Shown: positions 25,113-34,470, numbered from the stretch's first letter. The stretch is DNA of 64,000 nt from DATKNA01 sp963786765 (GCA_963786765.1 CAWBAJ010000012.1:186001-250000), one strand, 5' to 3'. Made by a program: numbers and translations. The notes: generated by a model from the letters alone, not told the origin.

Positions 25113-28100
25113 TCAGCCCGCCAGGTGGCCCCATCGCTCCTCGAGCTCGGGCCAGGTCCCCCGGGCGACGGCCCGGCCGCCGACGACGACCACCACCTGA
25201 TCGGCCCGGGCCAGTGCCGCGCGCTTCGAGGTCGAGCCGATCACGGTGACGCCTCGCTCGCGCAGCACCTGCCAGAGGTCCAGTTCGGTGACGACGTCCA
25301 GGGCCGAGGAGACGTCGTCCGCCACCAGCACCTCGGTGTTCGGCGCGAGCGCCCGGGCCAGTGCCAGGCGTTGCAGCTGCCCGCCCGACAGCCGGGTGCC
25401 CTTGTGCCCGATCAGCAGCGCGAGCCCTCCCTCACCGAGACGCTCGGACACGTCGGGAAGCGGCGCGCCCACAGGAGCCGGCACTGCCTCCGTCGTCAGG
25501 ACCCGCAGGTCGTGCTCCAGCTGTGCCGCCAGAACCGCGGCACCCGCGTCCACCTGGTGTCCCAGCACGATGTTGTCCGCGATGGTGCCGGAGAGCACCC
25601 GAGGCAGCTGCCCGACGTAGCCCACCTGGTTGGGGCGCAGGAAGTGCTCCGGGAAGTCCACGGGCTCGCCGTTCCAGCGCAGCTGCCCGCTGTGGTGCAC
25701 GATCCCGGCGAGCGCTCGCAGCAGTGAGGACTTCCCGGCGCCGACGGGGCCGACGACCAGCACCAGCTCGCCCCGGCGCACGGTGAGGTCGATGTCACGG
25801 ACGCCCAGCGTGCCGTCCTCGTGCACGGCGCCGAAGCCGACCAGGTCGAGGCGGCGCAGCGGCGTGCGGTCCACGGTCGGCGGCTCGGGTGCCGTGCCCG
25901 CGATGATGTCCACCCCGGGCACCGGGGCCGAGTAGGCGGCCACACCGCTCATCGCGACCGTCCGCCGCGTCCAGACCCGGGCCGACGGCAGCTGCGCCAC
26001 CAGCGAGGCGGTCGTCCAGGCGAACCAGCGCGCCGCGCCGAGCGTCGACACGATGATCAGCACCGACGCCGACGGCAACCGCCCGCCGAGGTACAGCGCC
26101 CACGCCACGATCGGCAGCAGGCCGGAGGCCAGGGACGGCGTCGACCTCGCCCACACCTGGATCGCGATCTCCTGCCGCTGCCGCTCGCTGCGCTCCCGGT
26201 CGAGCCCGGCCAGGTGCGCCAGTACGGGACGGGTGGCGCCGGCGAGCTTCACGGTGCGTGCGGCCGACAGCGACGACACCAGGGCCGTGGCGAACGCGGC
26301 GCGGGCGGTCACCGTGCGTTGCGCGGCCTGCTTGAGCCGCGGGCCGAACAGCGTCGCCGCCAGCCCGGAGGCCACCATCGTGCCGGCGAAGAAGAGCGCC
26401 GGGACCGGGCTGCCCGCGACCAGGGTCATGACGACGATCACCACCACGCTCGTCATCTGGTCGACGATGTTGTCGGCCATCGCCACGACCCGCTCGGTGT
26501 CCCCACCCTGCGCGACGACCTCGGCCGGGGTGTGGCCGCTCACCCGGCGTGGGCCCGTCTGGCCGTACACCAGGCGCAGGCTGATCCGGAGCATCTGGGT
26601 GACCCACCACTGCGGGAACCAGACGCCCGTGTAGTAGGGGATCGGGACGGTGACGAGGAGGGCCGCGACGATGCCGGCGGCCGCCCAGACGAGGTCGTCC
26701 CCGCCGTCGACCAGGTGCGCCCAGAGCCAGGGCAGGACGCTGCCGTCCAGACCGAGGATGGCCCACACGGTGAAGATCCCGACGGCGGCAAGTCCCCAGC
26801 GCGGGTTGTTCGTCACGAGCCGGAAGATCTCCCGCATCGTCCGGGCCGGCGGCGGCGGCGGCAGCGGCGGCGGATCGCCCTTCGGGGGGACGACCAGCTC
26901 GGGACGGCGTACTTCCACCCGGTGCGCGAATCGGGATCCGTCCTCGAGCAGAGCCTCCTCGTCGTCCACGTCGTCGTCGAAGTCGCCGTCCACGCCGTCG
27001 CCGGTCCGGCCGCCGCTGCCCGTGTGCGCGAGCAGCCGGGCGAAGTGCAGCGACGCGTGCAGCGGCCCGGCCTCGACGACCTCCCCGTCACTCAGGACGA
27101 CGACCTCGTCGCACCGGCTCACCGAGGACAGCCGGTGGGCGATCACGATGCCGATGCGGTCGGCCAGCAGCCGCTGGGTGGCACGTTGCACCGCCGCCTC
27201 GGTCACCGGATCCATCCGGGCGGTGGCCTCGTCGAGGATCACCACGTGGGGGTCCCGGACGAGGATCCGCGCGAACGCCACCAGCTGCTCCTGGCCCGCG
27301 GACAGCGCGTGGCCGCCCTCCCCGAGCCGCGTCTGCAGGCCTTCGGGCAGCTCCGACACCCAGGAGGTGAGGCCCAGCTCCTCCAGGGCGCCGGCCACCC
27401 GCGGCAGCAGGTTCGGGTCGAACAGCGCGACGTTCTCCGACACCGTGCCGGCCAGGATCTCGGTCCGCTGCGGGATCACCGCGATCCACCGGCGCAGACC
27501 CTCGAGGTCGAGATCCACCACGTCGGTCCCGCCGAGGAACACGGTGCCGCGCGGCACGTCGACCGCTCTGGTGAGCACCTTCGCCAGGCTGGACTTGCCC
27601 GAGCCCGTGCGCCCGATCACCGCGTAGGAGCGGCCGGGCACGAACCGCAGCGCCACATCGCGCAGTGCAGGGCGGCCTGGGGCGCCGTCGCTGCCGGCGT
27701 CCCCGTAGGTGAACGTGAGGTTCCGGACCTCGAGGTCGCCGTCCCGGGGCGGCAGGCCGCCCGCCGGCTCCTGGCCGGCTCCGAGCAGCAGCTGCACCCG
27801 CTGCCAGGCGCCCAGCCCGTACTGCAGCTCGGACACCATCCGACTGACGTGCTCGATGGTCGCCCCGTAGGCCAGCGCGAGCAGCCAGATCGCGGTGAGG
27901 CGGGCAGCGTCGATGTGCCCCGTGGCGAGCGCCCACGCGCCGCCGGCGACCAGCGCGGCGATTCCGGTCCGGATCGCGCCCGACGCGATCAGCGTGACCT
28001 TGGCGGACGCCACGAAGACGACCCGTCCGCGGGCGAGCACCTGGCTCGCCCGCCGGGCGAAGAGACGCAGGACGTAGGCCTGGCCCAGGCTGGTCCGCAC

Positions 28101-28688
28101 GTCGTCCTGGCCGTGGATGGACTCCTCCATCACGGCGGCGAGATCCGACCAGGCCTCCTCCTCCCGCTCACGGGCGGGACCGATGCGCTGCAGCGGTCCG
28201 GACAGCCGCAGCACGAGGACGGCGCCGAGCAGGGCCATGACCACGCCGGCGGGCCACCAGACGATGAACGCGGTGACGGTTGCGAGCACGCCCGCGACCG
28301 TCGACTGCGTGATGCGCACACCGCTCTGCCGCAGTTCCGTGCCCACCTGGTAGACGTCGGAGTCGATCCGGTCGAGCAATTCCCCCACCGGCGTGCGTTC
28401 GAGCGTCGGGACGTCCTGCCCCAGGGCGACGCCGCAAAGGCGCCGGCGCACGTCGGCGGACCAGTCGGCGGTGATCCGGGCTGTCAGCAGCCCGATGAGG
28501 ACGTCGGACAGCACGGCCGTCGCCACCGCGACCGCCAGCACGACGAAAGCGGTGCGTGACCGGTTCACCAGCACGGCGCCGGTGAGCGCCGCGGCGGCCG
28601 ACTGGCCGGCCGCTCCGAGCACGACCAGGACGGCGAACGCGATCCCGCGCCGCGGGGACGTCGCCCAGAGGTCGCGGAGCAGGCGCAT
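25113..28688 (-). CDS. Tandem ABC exporter: two TMD-NBD halves in one chain
   Basis: 1191 residues, twice the usual half-transporter. Half 1 (about 1-560): six membrane helices, then NBD1 with GRTGSGKSS, signature LSAGQ, Walker B VVILDEAT and H-loop IAHRLS. A linker of Asp/Glu residues and a proline run (about 565-640) joins half 2: six helices, then NBD2 with GPVGAGKSS, signature LSGGQLQR, Walker B VLVADDVSS (Asp replaces the catalytic Glu) and GSTSKR where the switch His should be. NBD1 thus looks fully catalytic and NBD2 degenerate, as in asymmetric heterodimeric exporters. Substrate unknown; lipid, peptide or drug are possible. The ATG has no clear Shine-Dalgarno. Confidence 0.9.
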   Translation of the reverse strand: MRLLRDLWATSPRRGIAFAVLVVLGAAGQSAAAALTGAVLVNRSRTAFVVLAVAVATAVLSDVLIGLLTARITADWSADVRRRLCGVALGQDVPTLERTPVGELLDRIDSDVYQVGTELRQSGVRITQSTVAGVLATVTAFIVWWPAGVVMALLGAVLVLRLSGPLQRIGPAREREEEAWSDLAAVMEESIHGQDDVRTSLGQAYVLRLFARRASQVLARGRVVFVASAKVTLIASGAIRTGIAALVAGGAWALATGHIDAARLTAIWLLALAYGATIEHVSRMVSELQYGLGAWQRVQLLLGAGQEPAGGLPPRDGDLEVRNLTFTYGDAGSDGAPGRPALRDVALRFVPGRSYAVIGRTGSGKSSLAKVLTRAVDVPRGTVFLGGTDVVDLDLEGLRRWIAVIPQRTEILAGTVSENVALFDPNLLPRVAGALEELGLTSWVSELPEGLQTRLGEGGHALSAGQEQLVAFARILVRDPHVVILDEATARMDPVTEAAVQRATQRLLADRIGIVIAHRLSSVSRCDEVVVLSDGEVVEAGPLHASLHFARLLAHTGSGGRTGDGVDGDFDDDVDDEEALLEDGSRFAHRVEVRRPELVVPPKGDPPPLPPPPPARTMREIFRLVTNNPRWGLAAVGIFTVWAILGLDGSVLPWLWAHLVDGGDDLVWAAAGIVAALLVTVPIPYYTGVWFPQWWVTQMLRISLRLVYGQTGPRRVSGHTPAEVVAQGGDTERVVAMADNIVDQMTSVVVIVVMTLVAGSPVPALFFAGTMVASGLAATLFGPRLKQAAQRTVTARAAFATALVSSLSAARTVKLAGATRPVLAHLAGLDRERSERQRQEIAIQVWARSTPSLASGLLPIVAWALYLGGRLPSASVLIIVSTLGAARWFAWTTASLVAQLPSARVWTRRTVAMSGVAAYSAPVPGVDIIAGTAPEPPTVDRTPLRRLDLVGFGAVHEDGTLGVRDIDLTVRRGELVLVVGPVGAGKSSLLRALAGIVHHSGQLRWNGEPVDFPEHFLRPNQVGYVGQLPRVLSGTIADNIVLGHQVDAGAAVLAAQLEHDLRVLTTEAVPAPVGAPLPDVSERLGEGGLALLIGHKGTRLSGGQLQRLALARALAPNTEVLVADDVSSALDVVTELDLWQVLRERGVTVIGSTSKRAALARADQVVVVVGGRAVARGTWPELEERWGHLAG

Positions 28689-28878
28689 GTGGAGGAACCC
28701 CCAGGAGAGAAGCGGTGCTTCCAGGGTCCGGCACGGTCTGCCGCGGCTCAACCCGGTTTCGGGCAGCGCGCTCCGCACATGTACCCCTCGCCCGGTACCG
28801 CGGGCAGACCCGACGGCAACTGCTACGTCATCGTCCAGAGGCGACACCTACGGGTCCACGTACAGACGGCACCAGGCA

Positions 28879-29466
28879 CTAGCGGGTGTACTGCGCCAAC
28901 CGGCGCCCCTCGCGCGAGCACTCGACGAGCGTGGCGAGCCGGCGCGCCCGGGTCTCGGGCCGCTTGGCGCTGGCGACCCAGTAGGTGGCGACCTTGCGGT
29001 AGGACGGCGGCTGCGCCGAGAACCACGCCCACGCGGCGGCATCGCCGCGGAAGGCGGCTTCCTGCTCAGGGTCGAAGGCCACCTCGGCCTGCTCGTAGGC
29101 GAACCGCGCCGTGCGGTCCTCGCGCCGCGCGGCGAACGCGGCCCGGCCCGCCTCGGTCATCAAGCCGTCCGCCTCGAGGCGCGCGACGAGGTCCACGTTC
29201 ACCTGGCTCCAGTGGCTTCCCGGTCGCCGAGGGGTGAAGCGGATCGTGTAGGCCTCGGGTCCGGCCGAGCGCCGCACCCCGTCGATCCAGCCGAAGCAGA
29301 GGGCCTCGGCCACCGATTCGGCCCAGGTGAGGCTCGCCCGGCCGGTGCCCTTCTTGTGGTACCCGACGAGCACCTGGGGTGCCGTCGCGTGGTGTTCCGC
29401 GAGCCAGGCCCGCCACGCCCCGGGAGAGTCGAAGAAGAGCGCCTCCCCCGGTGCCTCGCCCGTCAT
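28879..29466 (-). CDS. YdeI/OmpD-associated family protein
   Basis: 195 residues. FFDSPGAWRAWLAEHHATAP, then VLVGYHKKGTGRASLTWAES, EALCFGWIDG, YTIRFTPRRPGSHWSQVN and the C-terminal W-rich PPSYRKVATYWVASAKRPET identify the YdeI-like family (bacteriocin-protection/OmpD-associated name only; biochemical role unknown). The ATG overlaps the stop of the upstream phosphoesterase gene (ATGA), so the two are translationally coupled. Confidence 0.85.
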   Translation of the reverse strand: MTGEAPGEALFFDSPGAWRAWLAEHHATAPQVLVGYHKKGTGRASLTWAESVAEALCFGWIDGVRRSAGPEAYTIRFTPRRPGSHWSQVNVDLVARLEADGLMTEAGRAAFAARREDRTARFAYEQAEVAFDPEQEAAFRGDAAAWAWFSAQPPSYRKVATYWVASAKRPETRARRLATLVECSREGRRLAQYTR

Positions 29467-30908
29467 GACCCGGCGTCCTCCAGCGTCCACGGCTTGGCGG
29501 GCGCCGGCAGCCGAGGCGGGTCGAGGAAGGGGGGCGGAGCGTCCAGGTCGAGCATGTCCCACGGCGCCGTGGCTGCGGCGTCGCGCCGCGTCAGCGGCGG
29601 CAGGTTCCACTTCTCCTCGATCAGCCGGATCGCCGAGGTGTGGTCGTAGACGGTCGACGAGACGTACCCCGGCCGGGCGTAGGGACTGACGAGGACGGCC
29701 GGGACGCGGAAGCCGTACCGGTCGTAGCGGCCCGGCGCCTCGTCGTCACGCCGCACCCGCCGCGCGACGGGAGTGTGCCGCAGGAGCCAGCGTCGCGGCG
29801 GCGAGCCGTCGAGCAGGGTGTGCGGAGGCACGTCGTCCGGCTCCACGGCCGACGGCGGCGGGACGTGGTCGTAGTAGCCACCGTGCTCGTCGTAGAACCA
29901 GATCAGCAGGGTGTGCGGCCATCCCGGCCCGCGCATCACGGCATCGACGACGGCAGCGGCGAAGCCCTCGCCGGCGCGCACGTCCTGCGGGTTCTCCTCC
30001 GAGCACGTGAGGTAGTCGGGGTCGACCAGGCTCACCGCGGGCAGCCTGCCGGCGGCGGCATCCGCGAAGAAGGACTCGATGTGCCGCAGGTGGGTCACGG
30101 TCCGGACCGGGCCCCGGGGATAGAGGTTCGTGGTCGTCTGCACGTCGCCGCGCAGCTTCCGGCCGAGATCGGGGTCGAACGAGCGGCCCACGAGCCGGGC
30201 GGTGCGGGCGGGACGCGATCGGGTCACATGCCGACGCCACAGCCGCAGGGGCGGAACGTGGTGGTAGTTCACCCAGCTGATGCCCTGCCGGTCGAGCAGG
30301 TCGAAGATCGTCCCTGTGCGGGGGTAGTCGACGATGCTCGCCATCACGTCGTCGACGAGGCCGTTCGCGGTGGCCGCCATGAGGAATCGCCGGTTGGGGA
30401 ACGTGGGGCCGAGGCACGAGGCGAACCACCGGTCCGCGAGCGGGAAAGTTCGAGCGAGCCCGGCGTAGAACGGCAGGTCGTGCTCGTTCCAGTAGCCCAT
30501 GGCCATGGACACGTCGGCGTCCGGGTCGCGGGCCTCGAGGGCACGCACGAACCCGTCGTTCCGGCCCTCGGCGAACTGCTGGTGACTGGCCCGCCAGCTC
30601 TGGGACGGCAGCTCGGGGTGCTGCTTGGTGTGCGGGAAGTGGTGAACGGGGACGGGCCGGCCGTCGGACGCGGGGTTGCTGGGGAGGTCGGCGGGGAAGC
30701 CGTCCCCGTGCCCGAGCGTGCCGAGGTAGTTGTCGAACGAGTGGTTCTCCATCATCAACAGCACGATGTGCCGGATCTGGGGATACCTGTCAGCGCCCAT
30801 CCGCAGGGTCGGGTCCGGCAGCCGGCGGCGGTCGGCGGCGGTGTCGCGATGACGCAGCCGGTATCGGCTACCTAGCTGATCCAGGTGCTGGTCCAAGCGC
30901 TGCTGCAC
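29463..30908 (-). CDS. Phospholipase C / acid phosphatase-type phosphoesterase
   Basis: 481 residues of the alkaline-phosphatase-fold PLC/AcpA family. Metal and catalytic motifs: RHIVLLMMENHSFDNYLGTL, FPNRRFLMAATANG, VSLVDPDYL, LLIWFYDEHGGYYDHVPPP, RVPAVLVSPYARPG and YDHTSAIRLIEEKW. Family members hydrolyse phosphatidylcholine or other phosphoesters, usually after export. No signal peptide or Tat motif is visible before the first motif, so this copy may be cytoplasmic or its start misplaced; GTG 30908 is used (AGAGG upstream), ATG 30800 is the alternative. Coupled to the YdeI-like gene. Confidence 0.88.
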   Translation of the reverse strand: MQQRLDQHLDQLGSRYRLRHRDTAADRRRLPDPTLRMGADRYPQIRHIVLLMMENHSFDNYLGTLGHGDGFPADLPSNPASDGRPVPVHHFPHTKQHPELPSQSWRASHQQFAEGRNDGFVRALEARDPDADVSMAMGYWNEHDLPFYAGLARTFPLADRWFASCLGPTFPNRRFLMAATANGLVDDVMASIVDYPRTGTIFDLLDRQGISWVNYHHVPPLRLWRRHVTRSRPARTARLVGRSFDPDLGRKLRGDVQTTTNLYPRGPVRTVTHLRHIESFFADAAAGRLPAVSLVDPDYLTCSEENPQDVRAGEGFAAAVVDAVMRGPGWPHTLLIWFYDEHGGYYDHVPPPSAVEPDDVPPHTLLDGSPPRRWLLRHTPVARRVRRDDEAPGRYDRYGFRVPAVLVSPYARPGYVSSTVYDHTSAIRLIEEKWNLPPLTRRDAAATAPWDMLDLDAPPPFLDPPRLPAPAKPWTLEDAGS

Positions 30909-31097
30909 GGCGCGAGCCTCTCACGCGGCCCCGGCCGTCGCTGCCGCTCGCGGCCCGGGTTCCCCCGAGCCGCGGACGACGGGGTGTGCACATTGAGGCA
31001 GTGTTCGACCTCGTCGCCGCAGAAACTGTGGACATCCTGGGAGATTCCCGGGAAAACTGCGGAACCTCATCGAGCCCCGGGGGTCCAAGGAGGTCAC

Positions 31098-32300
31098 ATG
31101 TCCCACCATTCGCCACTGCGTGCGCTTCCGCGCCGGCCCCTCTACGCCATGGTCGCGGCTGCGGCCTGCGCCGTTGGTTTCTCCCTGGCGGCGTCGCCCG
31201 TTGCGTCCGCCGCTCCGGCTGGCGCCGCTCCGGCGGGCGCCGCCAAGCCCGATCACTCCGCCCGCTGGGCAGTGAAGGTTGTCGCCAGCGGCCTCGACAA
31301 TCCCCGCGGCCTCGCCTTCGTGCGCGGGCACCTCTACGTGGCCGAGGCCGGCCACGGCGGCGCGCTGTGCATGCCGCCCGACCCCCAAGGGGACGTGCAG
31401 TGCGCCGGGCTGACGAGCGGCATCAGCAAGATCGATCACGGTCGTCACTACCGCGTCGTCGACGGCCTCATCTCCCTCGCAGGCAAGGACGGGACGGCGG
31501 CCGAGGGCGTGGTCGCGGTCGCCGGCCACCACGGCAAGCTCTACGCGCAGGTCGGCGCCAACAGCCGCGCGCTGCCGCCGGATCTGCCGTCCTCGCCCGT
31601 CGCCACGGCGGCCAAGCGTGAGCTCGGCCACACGCTCGCGATCGGGCGCCACGGCCGCTGGTGGCCGATCGCCTCGACCGGGAACAGGGACTACGACTGG
31701 ACGGCGGACCACAAGAACCTCCAGCCGGACCAGTTCCCCGACGCGAACCCGAACGGCCTGACGGTGCGCGGCAGGTCGATCTACGTCGCCGACGCCGGGG
31801 CGAACCTGCTCGCAAGGGTCGGGCGCAACGGCCACGTCACGACGGTGAGGTACTTCAAGGTGCCGGCCGGCTCGCCGACCGACGCCGTCCCGACCTGTGT
31901 CGCCAATGCGCCCGACGGTTCCTTGTACGTGGGGGAGCTCCTGGGCGGCACGTTCGCCCCCGGTGGTGCCCGGGTCTGGCAGGTCTGGCCCAACGGCAAG
32001 GCTCGGGTCAAGTGGACGGGCTTCACCGGAATCCAGGGTTGCGGATTCGACAACCGCGGGAACTTCTACGTCACGGAGTTCCAGGCCAACGGGATGTTCG
32101 GGCCCGACCCGCATGGCGCGGTCATCCAGATCCGCCCCAACGGGCACCGCACGACCTTCGGTGGCCAGGAACTGTTCTTCCCCTCCGGGTTCGCCTACCA
32201 CGATGGCCGTGTCTACGTCTCCAACTGGAGCATCCAGCCGGCGTCGAACCCGACCGGGCCGACAGGTCAGGTCGTGTCGATCCAGGTCAGCAGCCACTGA
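31098..32300 (+). CDS. Secreted ScyD/ScyE family beta-propeller protein
   Basis: 400 residues. Signal peptide: basic start, hydrophobic YAMVAAAACAVGFSLAASPV, then ASA-AP cleavage region. The mature part has repeated propeller blades (NPRGLAFVRGHLYVAEAGH, NPNGLTVRGRSIYVADAGAN, FDNRGNFYVTEFQANGMFG, YHDGRVYVSNWSI). The ScyD/ScyE name comes from cyanobacterial scytonemin loci, but actinobacterial relatives have unknown roles; no scytonemin genes are nearby. The ATG has AAGGAGG upstream. Followed by a strong terminator hairpin. Confidence 0.88.
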   Translation: MSHHSPLRALPRRPLYAMVAAAACAVGFSLAASPVASAAPAGAAPAGAAKPDHSARWAVKVVASGLDNPRGLAFVRGHLYVAEAGHGGALCMPPDPQGDVQCAGLTSGISKIDHGRHYRVVDGLISLAGKDGTAAEGVVAVAGHHGKLYAQVGANSRALPPDLPSSPVATAAKRELGHTLAIGRHGRWWPIASTGNRDYDWTADHKNLQPDQFPDANPNGLTVRGRSIYVADAGANLLARVGRNGHVTTVRYFKVPAGSPTDAVPTCVANAPDGSLYVGELLGGTFAPGGARVWQVWPNGKARVKWTGFTGIQGCGFDNRGNFYVTEFQANGMFGPDPHGAVIQIRPNGHRTTFGGQELFFPSGFAYHDGRVYVSNWSIQPASNPTGPTGQVVSIQVSSH

Positions 32301-32348
32301 GTCGACGGATTGGGCCGAGTTCGCTGCTTTGGCCGAGTCCAGCACGAC

Positions 32349-32382
32349 GAAGGGCCGTCCCGGTTCTCCGGGGCGGCCCTTC
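32349..32382. terminator. 15-bp terminator hairpin between convergent genes
   Basis: GAAGGGCCGTCCCGG and CCGGGGCGGCCCTTC pair over 15 bp (one G-T wobble) with a TTCT tetraloop. It lies between the stop of the ScyD-like gene and the stop of the glutathione peroxidase gene, serving both. Confidence 0.8.
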
Positions 32383-32433
32383 GCCACGTGCGCCACCCGA
32401 CCCGGGAACGAGGCCGACGGTGGCCGCCGGAGG

Positions 32434-32960
32434 TCAGCTGCGCACGGCGGCCTCGAGGACAGCGACGATCCGGGCGTCCTCCGGCTCCACGGTGGGGCTG
32501 AAGCGCTCCACGACGTGCCCGGCGCGGTCGACCACGAACTTCTCGAAGTTCCAACCGATGTCGCCGCTGCGGCCCCGCTCGTCGGGCACATCGACGAGGT
32601 GCGCGTACAGCGGGTGGCGGCCCGGACCGTTGACCTCGACCTTCTCGGTCAGCGGGAACGTCACCCCATAAGTCACGGAGCAGAAGGTCGGCGATCTCCT
32701 CGCTGGTCCCCGGCTCCTGCCCGCCGAACTGGTTGCAGGGGACGCCGACGACCGTGAGGCCTGCCTGCCTGAACCGCTCCTGCAGCCGCTCGAGGCCGGC
32801 GTACTGCGGCGTCAGCCCGCACCGGGAGGCGACGTTGACGACGAGGGCGACCTTGTTGCCGGCGATGCCGCGGGCGGTGGCCGGGGTGCCGTCGAGCCGG
32901 GCGATCGGCACGTCGAGGACGTCACCCGTCCGGGCAGCTACTGCTCTCCGTCGTGCTCAT
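32434..32960 (-). CDS. Glutathione peroxidase family protein (frame breaks)
   Basis: Thioredoxin-fold peroxidase of about 160-175 residues. Part 1: VPIARLDG, VALVVNVASRCGLTPQYAGL with the peroxidatic Cys, VVGVPCNQFGGQEPGTSEEI. Part 2, in another frame after about 32693: VTYGVTFPLTEKVEVNGPGR, WNFEKFVVDRAGHVVERFSP. A second break near 32935 is needed to connect the ATG at 32960 (MSTTESS). Cys at the active site suggests a thioredoxin-linked peroxidase. Probably intact in the organism. Confidence 0.8.
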
Positions 32961-33246
32961 ACGTCCACGCTAGGTGCCTCCTCGTCGCCTGGCTCGTTCA
33001 CTGCACTGACCCTTCTCGACAACGCCGGCTGGCTCACGCTCAAGGTGATCACCGGCGCCGCCCTGGACCCGCTCCGGCAGGACGTCTCGGGGGCGAGGCC
33101 GAGCAGGTCGCCTGCCTGGAAGGTGGTGAGGGCACCTCGTCGAATGTCAGGCCGCTGGAAAGGCACCCTCGGCGCTCACCTCATCCGGACGACGCGACGT
33201 CGGCCGAGAGCGATGAGTTTTCGCATGCTGTGTCGTCCATCTGGGC

Positions 33247-33650
33247 ATGAGCGAATCCACCACTGCATCAGGCACCTCTCCCACGACCGTCTCGAGCATC
33301 GCTGTGGCGATGTTCAGCGTGTCGGACCAGGACAAGGCGATCGCCTTCTACACCGGCAAGCTCGGCTTCGAGGTCCGCAGCGACATGAGCTTCGGCGAGA
33401 ACGGTGAGAACCGCTGGGTCGAGGTCGCTCCCCCGGGTCGACCGCGCGCCTCGCGCTCAACCCGCCGATGGGTGGCTCCCCCGGCGGCGGCTCCATCGGC
33501 GTGGAGACCGCGGACGTGCTCGCGGAGCACAAGCGGCTCAGCCAGCTCGGCGTGGACGTCGACCCGGAGCCGATGCGCATGCCCGGCGTCCCGACGATGT
33601 TCGCGCTTCGCGACCCCGACGGGAACTCCGTCTGGGTCGTCGAGGCCTGA
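33247..33650 (+). CDS. VOC (glyoxalase-like) family protein (one frame break)
   Basis: About 134 residues. N-terminal half: IAVAMFSVSDQDKAIAFYTG, KLGFEVRSDM, RWVEVAPPG. After about 33438 the match continues in the next frame: LALNPPMGGSPGGGSIGVET, MFALRDPDGNSVWVVEA. Two beta-alpha-beta-beta-beta modules form one VOC domain with H/E metal ligands not all evident. Substrate unknown; such proteins can be dioxygenases, isomerases or resistance proteins. Convergent with the second VOC gene. Confidence 0.8.
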
Positions 33651-33684
33651 CCGGAGGGCGGCTGGCTCCCTCTGGGCGTCGCTC

Positions 33685-33732
33685 GCCTCGCGCCGGCCCT
33701 GGCCCACCGCTGCGGCGGGCCGGGGGCGAGGC
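33685..33732. terminator. Imperfect hairpin between two convergent VOC genes
   Basis: Arms GCCTCGCGCCGGCCC (33685-33699) and GGGCCGGGGGCGAGGC (33717-33732) pair imperfectly around a 17-base loop, in the 83-base gap between convergent stops. Confidence 0.45.
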
Positions 33733-33733
33733 C

Positions 33734-34117
33734 TCACATGCTGGCGATCTGGATGAGGTTCCCGCAGGTGTCGTCGAGGACGGCGGTGGTGACCGGCCCC
33801 ATCTGGGCCGGCTCCTGCGTGAAGGTGACGCCGAGAGCCCGGAGCCGTTGGGCTTCGGCCTGCACGTCCGCGACCGCGAAGGACGTGAACGGGATCCCGT
33901 CGGCGACCAGCGCCTCCTTGAAGGGCTTGGCAGCAGGATGCTCGTCGGGCTCCAGCACGAGCTCGACGCCGTCCGGGTCCTCCGGCGAGACGACCGTGAG
34001 CCAACGGTGCTCCCCCAGCGGGACCTCGGTCTTCTTCACGAAGCCGAGGACCTCCGTGTAGAAGCGGAGGGCCTTGTCCTGGTCGTCGACGAGCACGCTG
34101 GTCAGGTTGATCCTCAC
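33734..34117 (-). CDS. VOC (glyoxalase/bleomycin-resistance-like) protein
   Basis: 127 residues: VRINLTSVLVDDQDKALRFY, TEVLGFVKKTEVPLGEHRWL, VELVLEPDEHPAAKPFKEAL and VLDDTCGNLIQIASM are typical of the VOC subgroup often found next to ArsR regulators. The GTG start overlaps the stop of the ArsR gene (GTGA), so the two form one transcript under ArsR control. Substrate not inferable. Confidence 0.87.
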   Translation of the reverse strand: MRINLTSVLVDDQDKALRFYTEVLGFVKKTEVPLGEHRWLTVVSPEDPDGVELVLEPDEHPAAKPFKEALVADGIPFTSFAVADVQAEAQRLRALGVTFTQEPAQMGPVTTAVLDDTCGNLIQIASM

Positions 34118-34401
34118 GAGGGGTCCTTTCCGGGGCTGGTCAGCCACCGCTCCACGATGACGTTCAGGGGTGACGCGTCCAGGTGGTGGAACTTGTAGCG
34201 GCCCTGCCGGCGCGTGGTCAGCAGTCCCGCCTCCTCGAGGACGGCGAGGTGCTGCGACACCGCCTGCCGCGTCGACCCCAGACCGTGCTTGGTGGCCAGG
34301 CGGCTGCACAGCTCGAACAGCGTCTGGCCGTCCCGGTCCCGGAGCTCGTCGAGGATCGCGCGCCGGGTGGGATCTGCGAGCGCGCGGAACACGTCACCCA
34401 C
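34114..34401 (-). CDS. ArsR family transcriptional regulator
   Basis: 95 residues, a single winged-helix domain: VFRALADPTRRAILDELRDR, ELCSRLATKHGLGSTRQAVS, QHLAVLEEAGLLTTRRQGRY. This is the AHSA/VOC-linked ArsR subgroup, without the CxC metal-binding motif of metal sensors. GTG 34401 is chosen; the frame is open further upstream through the operator region. Downstream VOC gene is translationally coupled. Confidence 0.88.
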   Translation of the reverse strand: MGDVFRALADPTRRAILDELRDRDGQTLFELCSRLATKHGLGSTRQAVSQHLAVLEEAGLLTTRRQGRYKFHHLDASPLNVIVERWLTSPGKDPS

Positions 34402-34412
34402 GGCCCAACAAT

Positions 34413-34432
34413 AGGCAAGCATGCGCTTGCCT
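34413..34432. promoter_or_regulatory. ArsR operator palindrome
   Basis: AGGCAAGC-ATGC-GCTTGCCT, a perfect 8-bp dyad, begins 11 bases upstream of the ArsR start and 38 bases before the divergent SLATT gene. It is in the right position for autorepression of the ArsR-VOC operon and possibly control of the divergent gene. Confidence 0.65.
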
Positions 34433-34470
34433 GACAAGGTGCGCCTTCCGTGATCACCTAGGCTGACAAC

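Noticed and set aside
25821..28559. A 912-codon open frame on the plus strand
   Set aside because: It is exactly antisense to the ABC exporter, has no domain pattern, and is explained by the high GC content, which removes stop codons from opposite frames.
32961..33246. A small gene on either strand between the peroxidase and VOC genes
   Set aside because: Open frames of 60-70 codons exist but show no motif, ribosome-binding site or coding-like composition.
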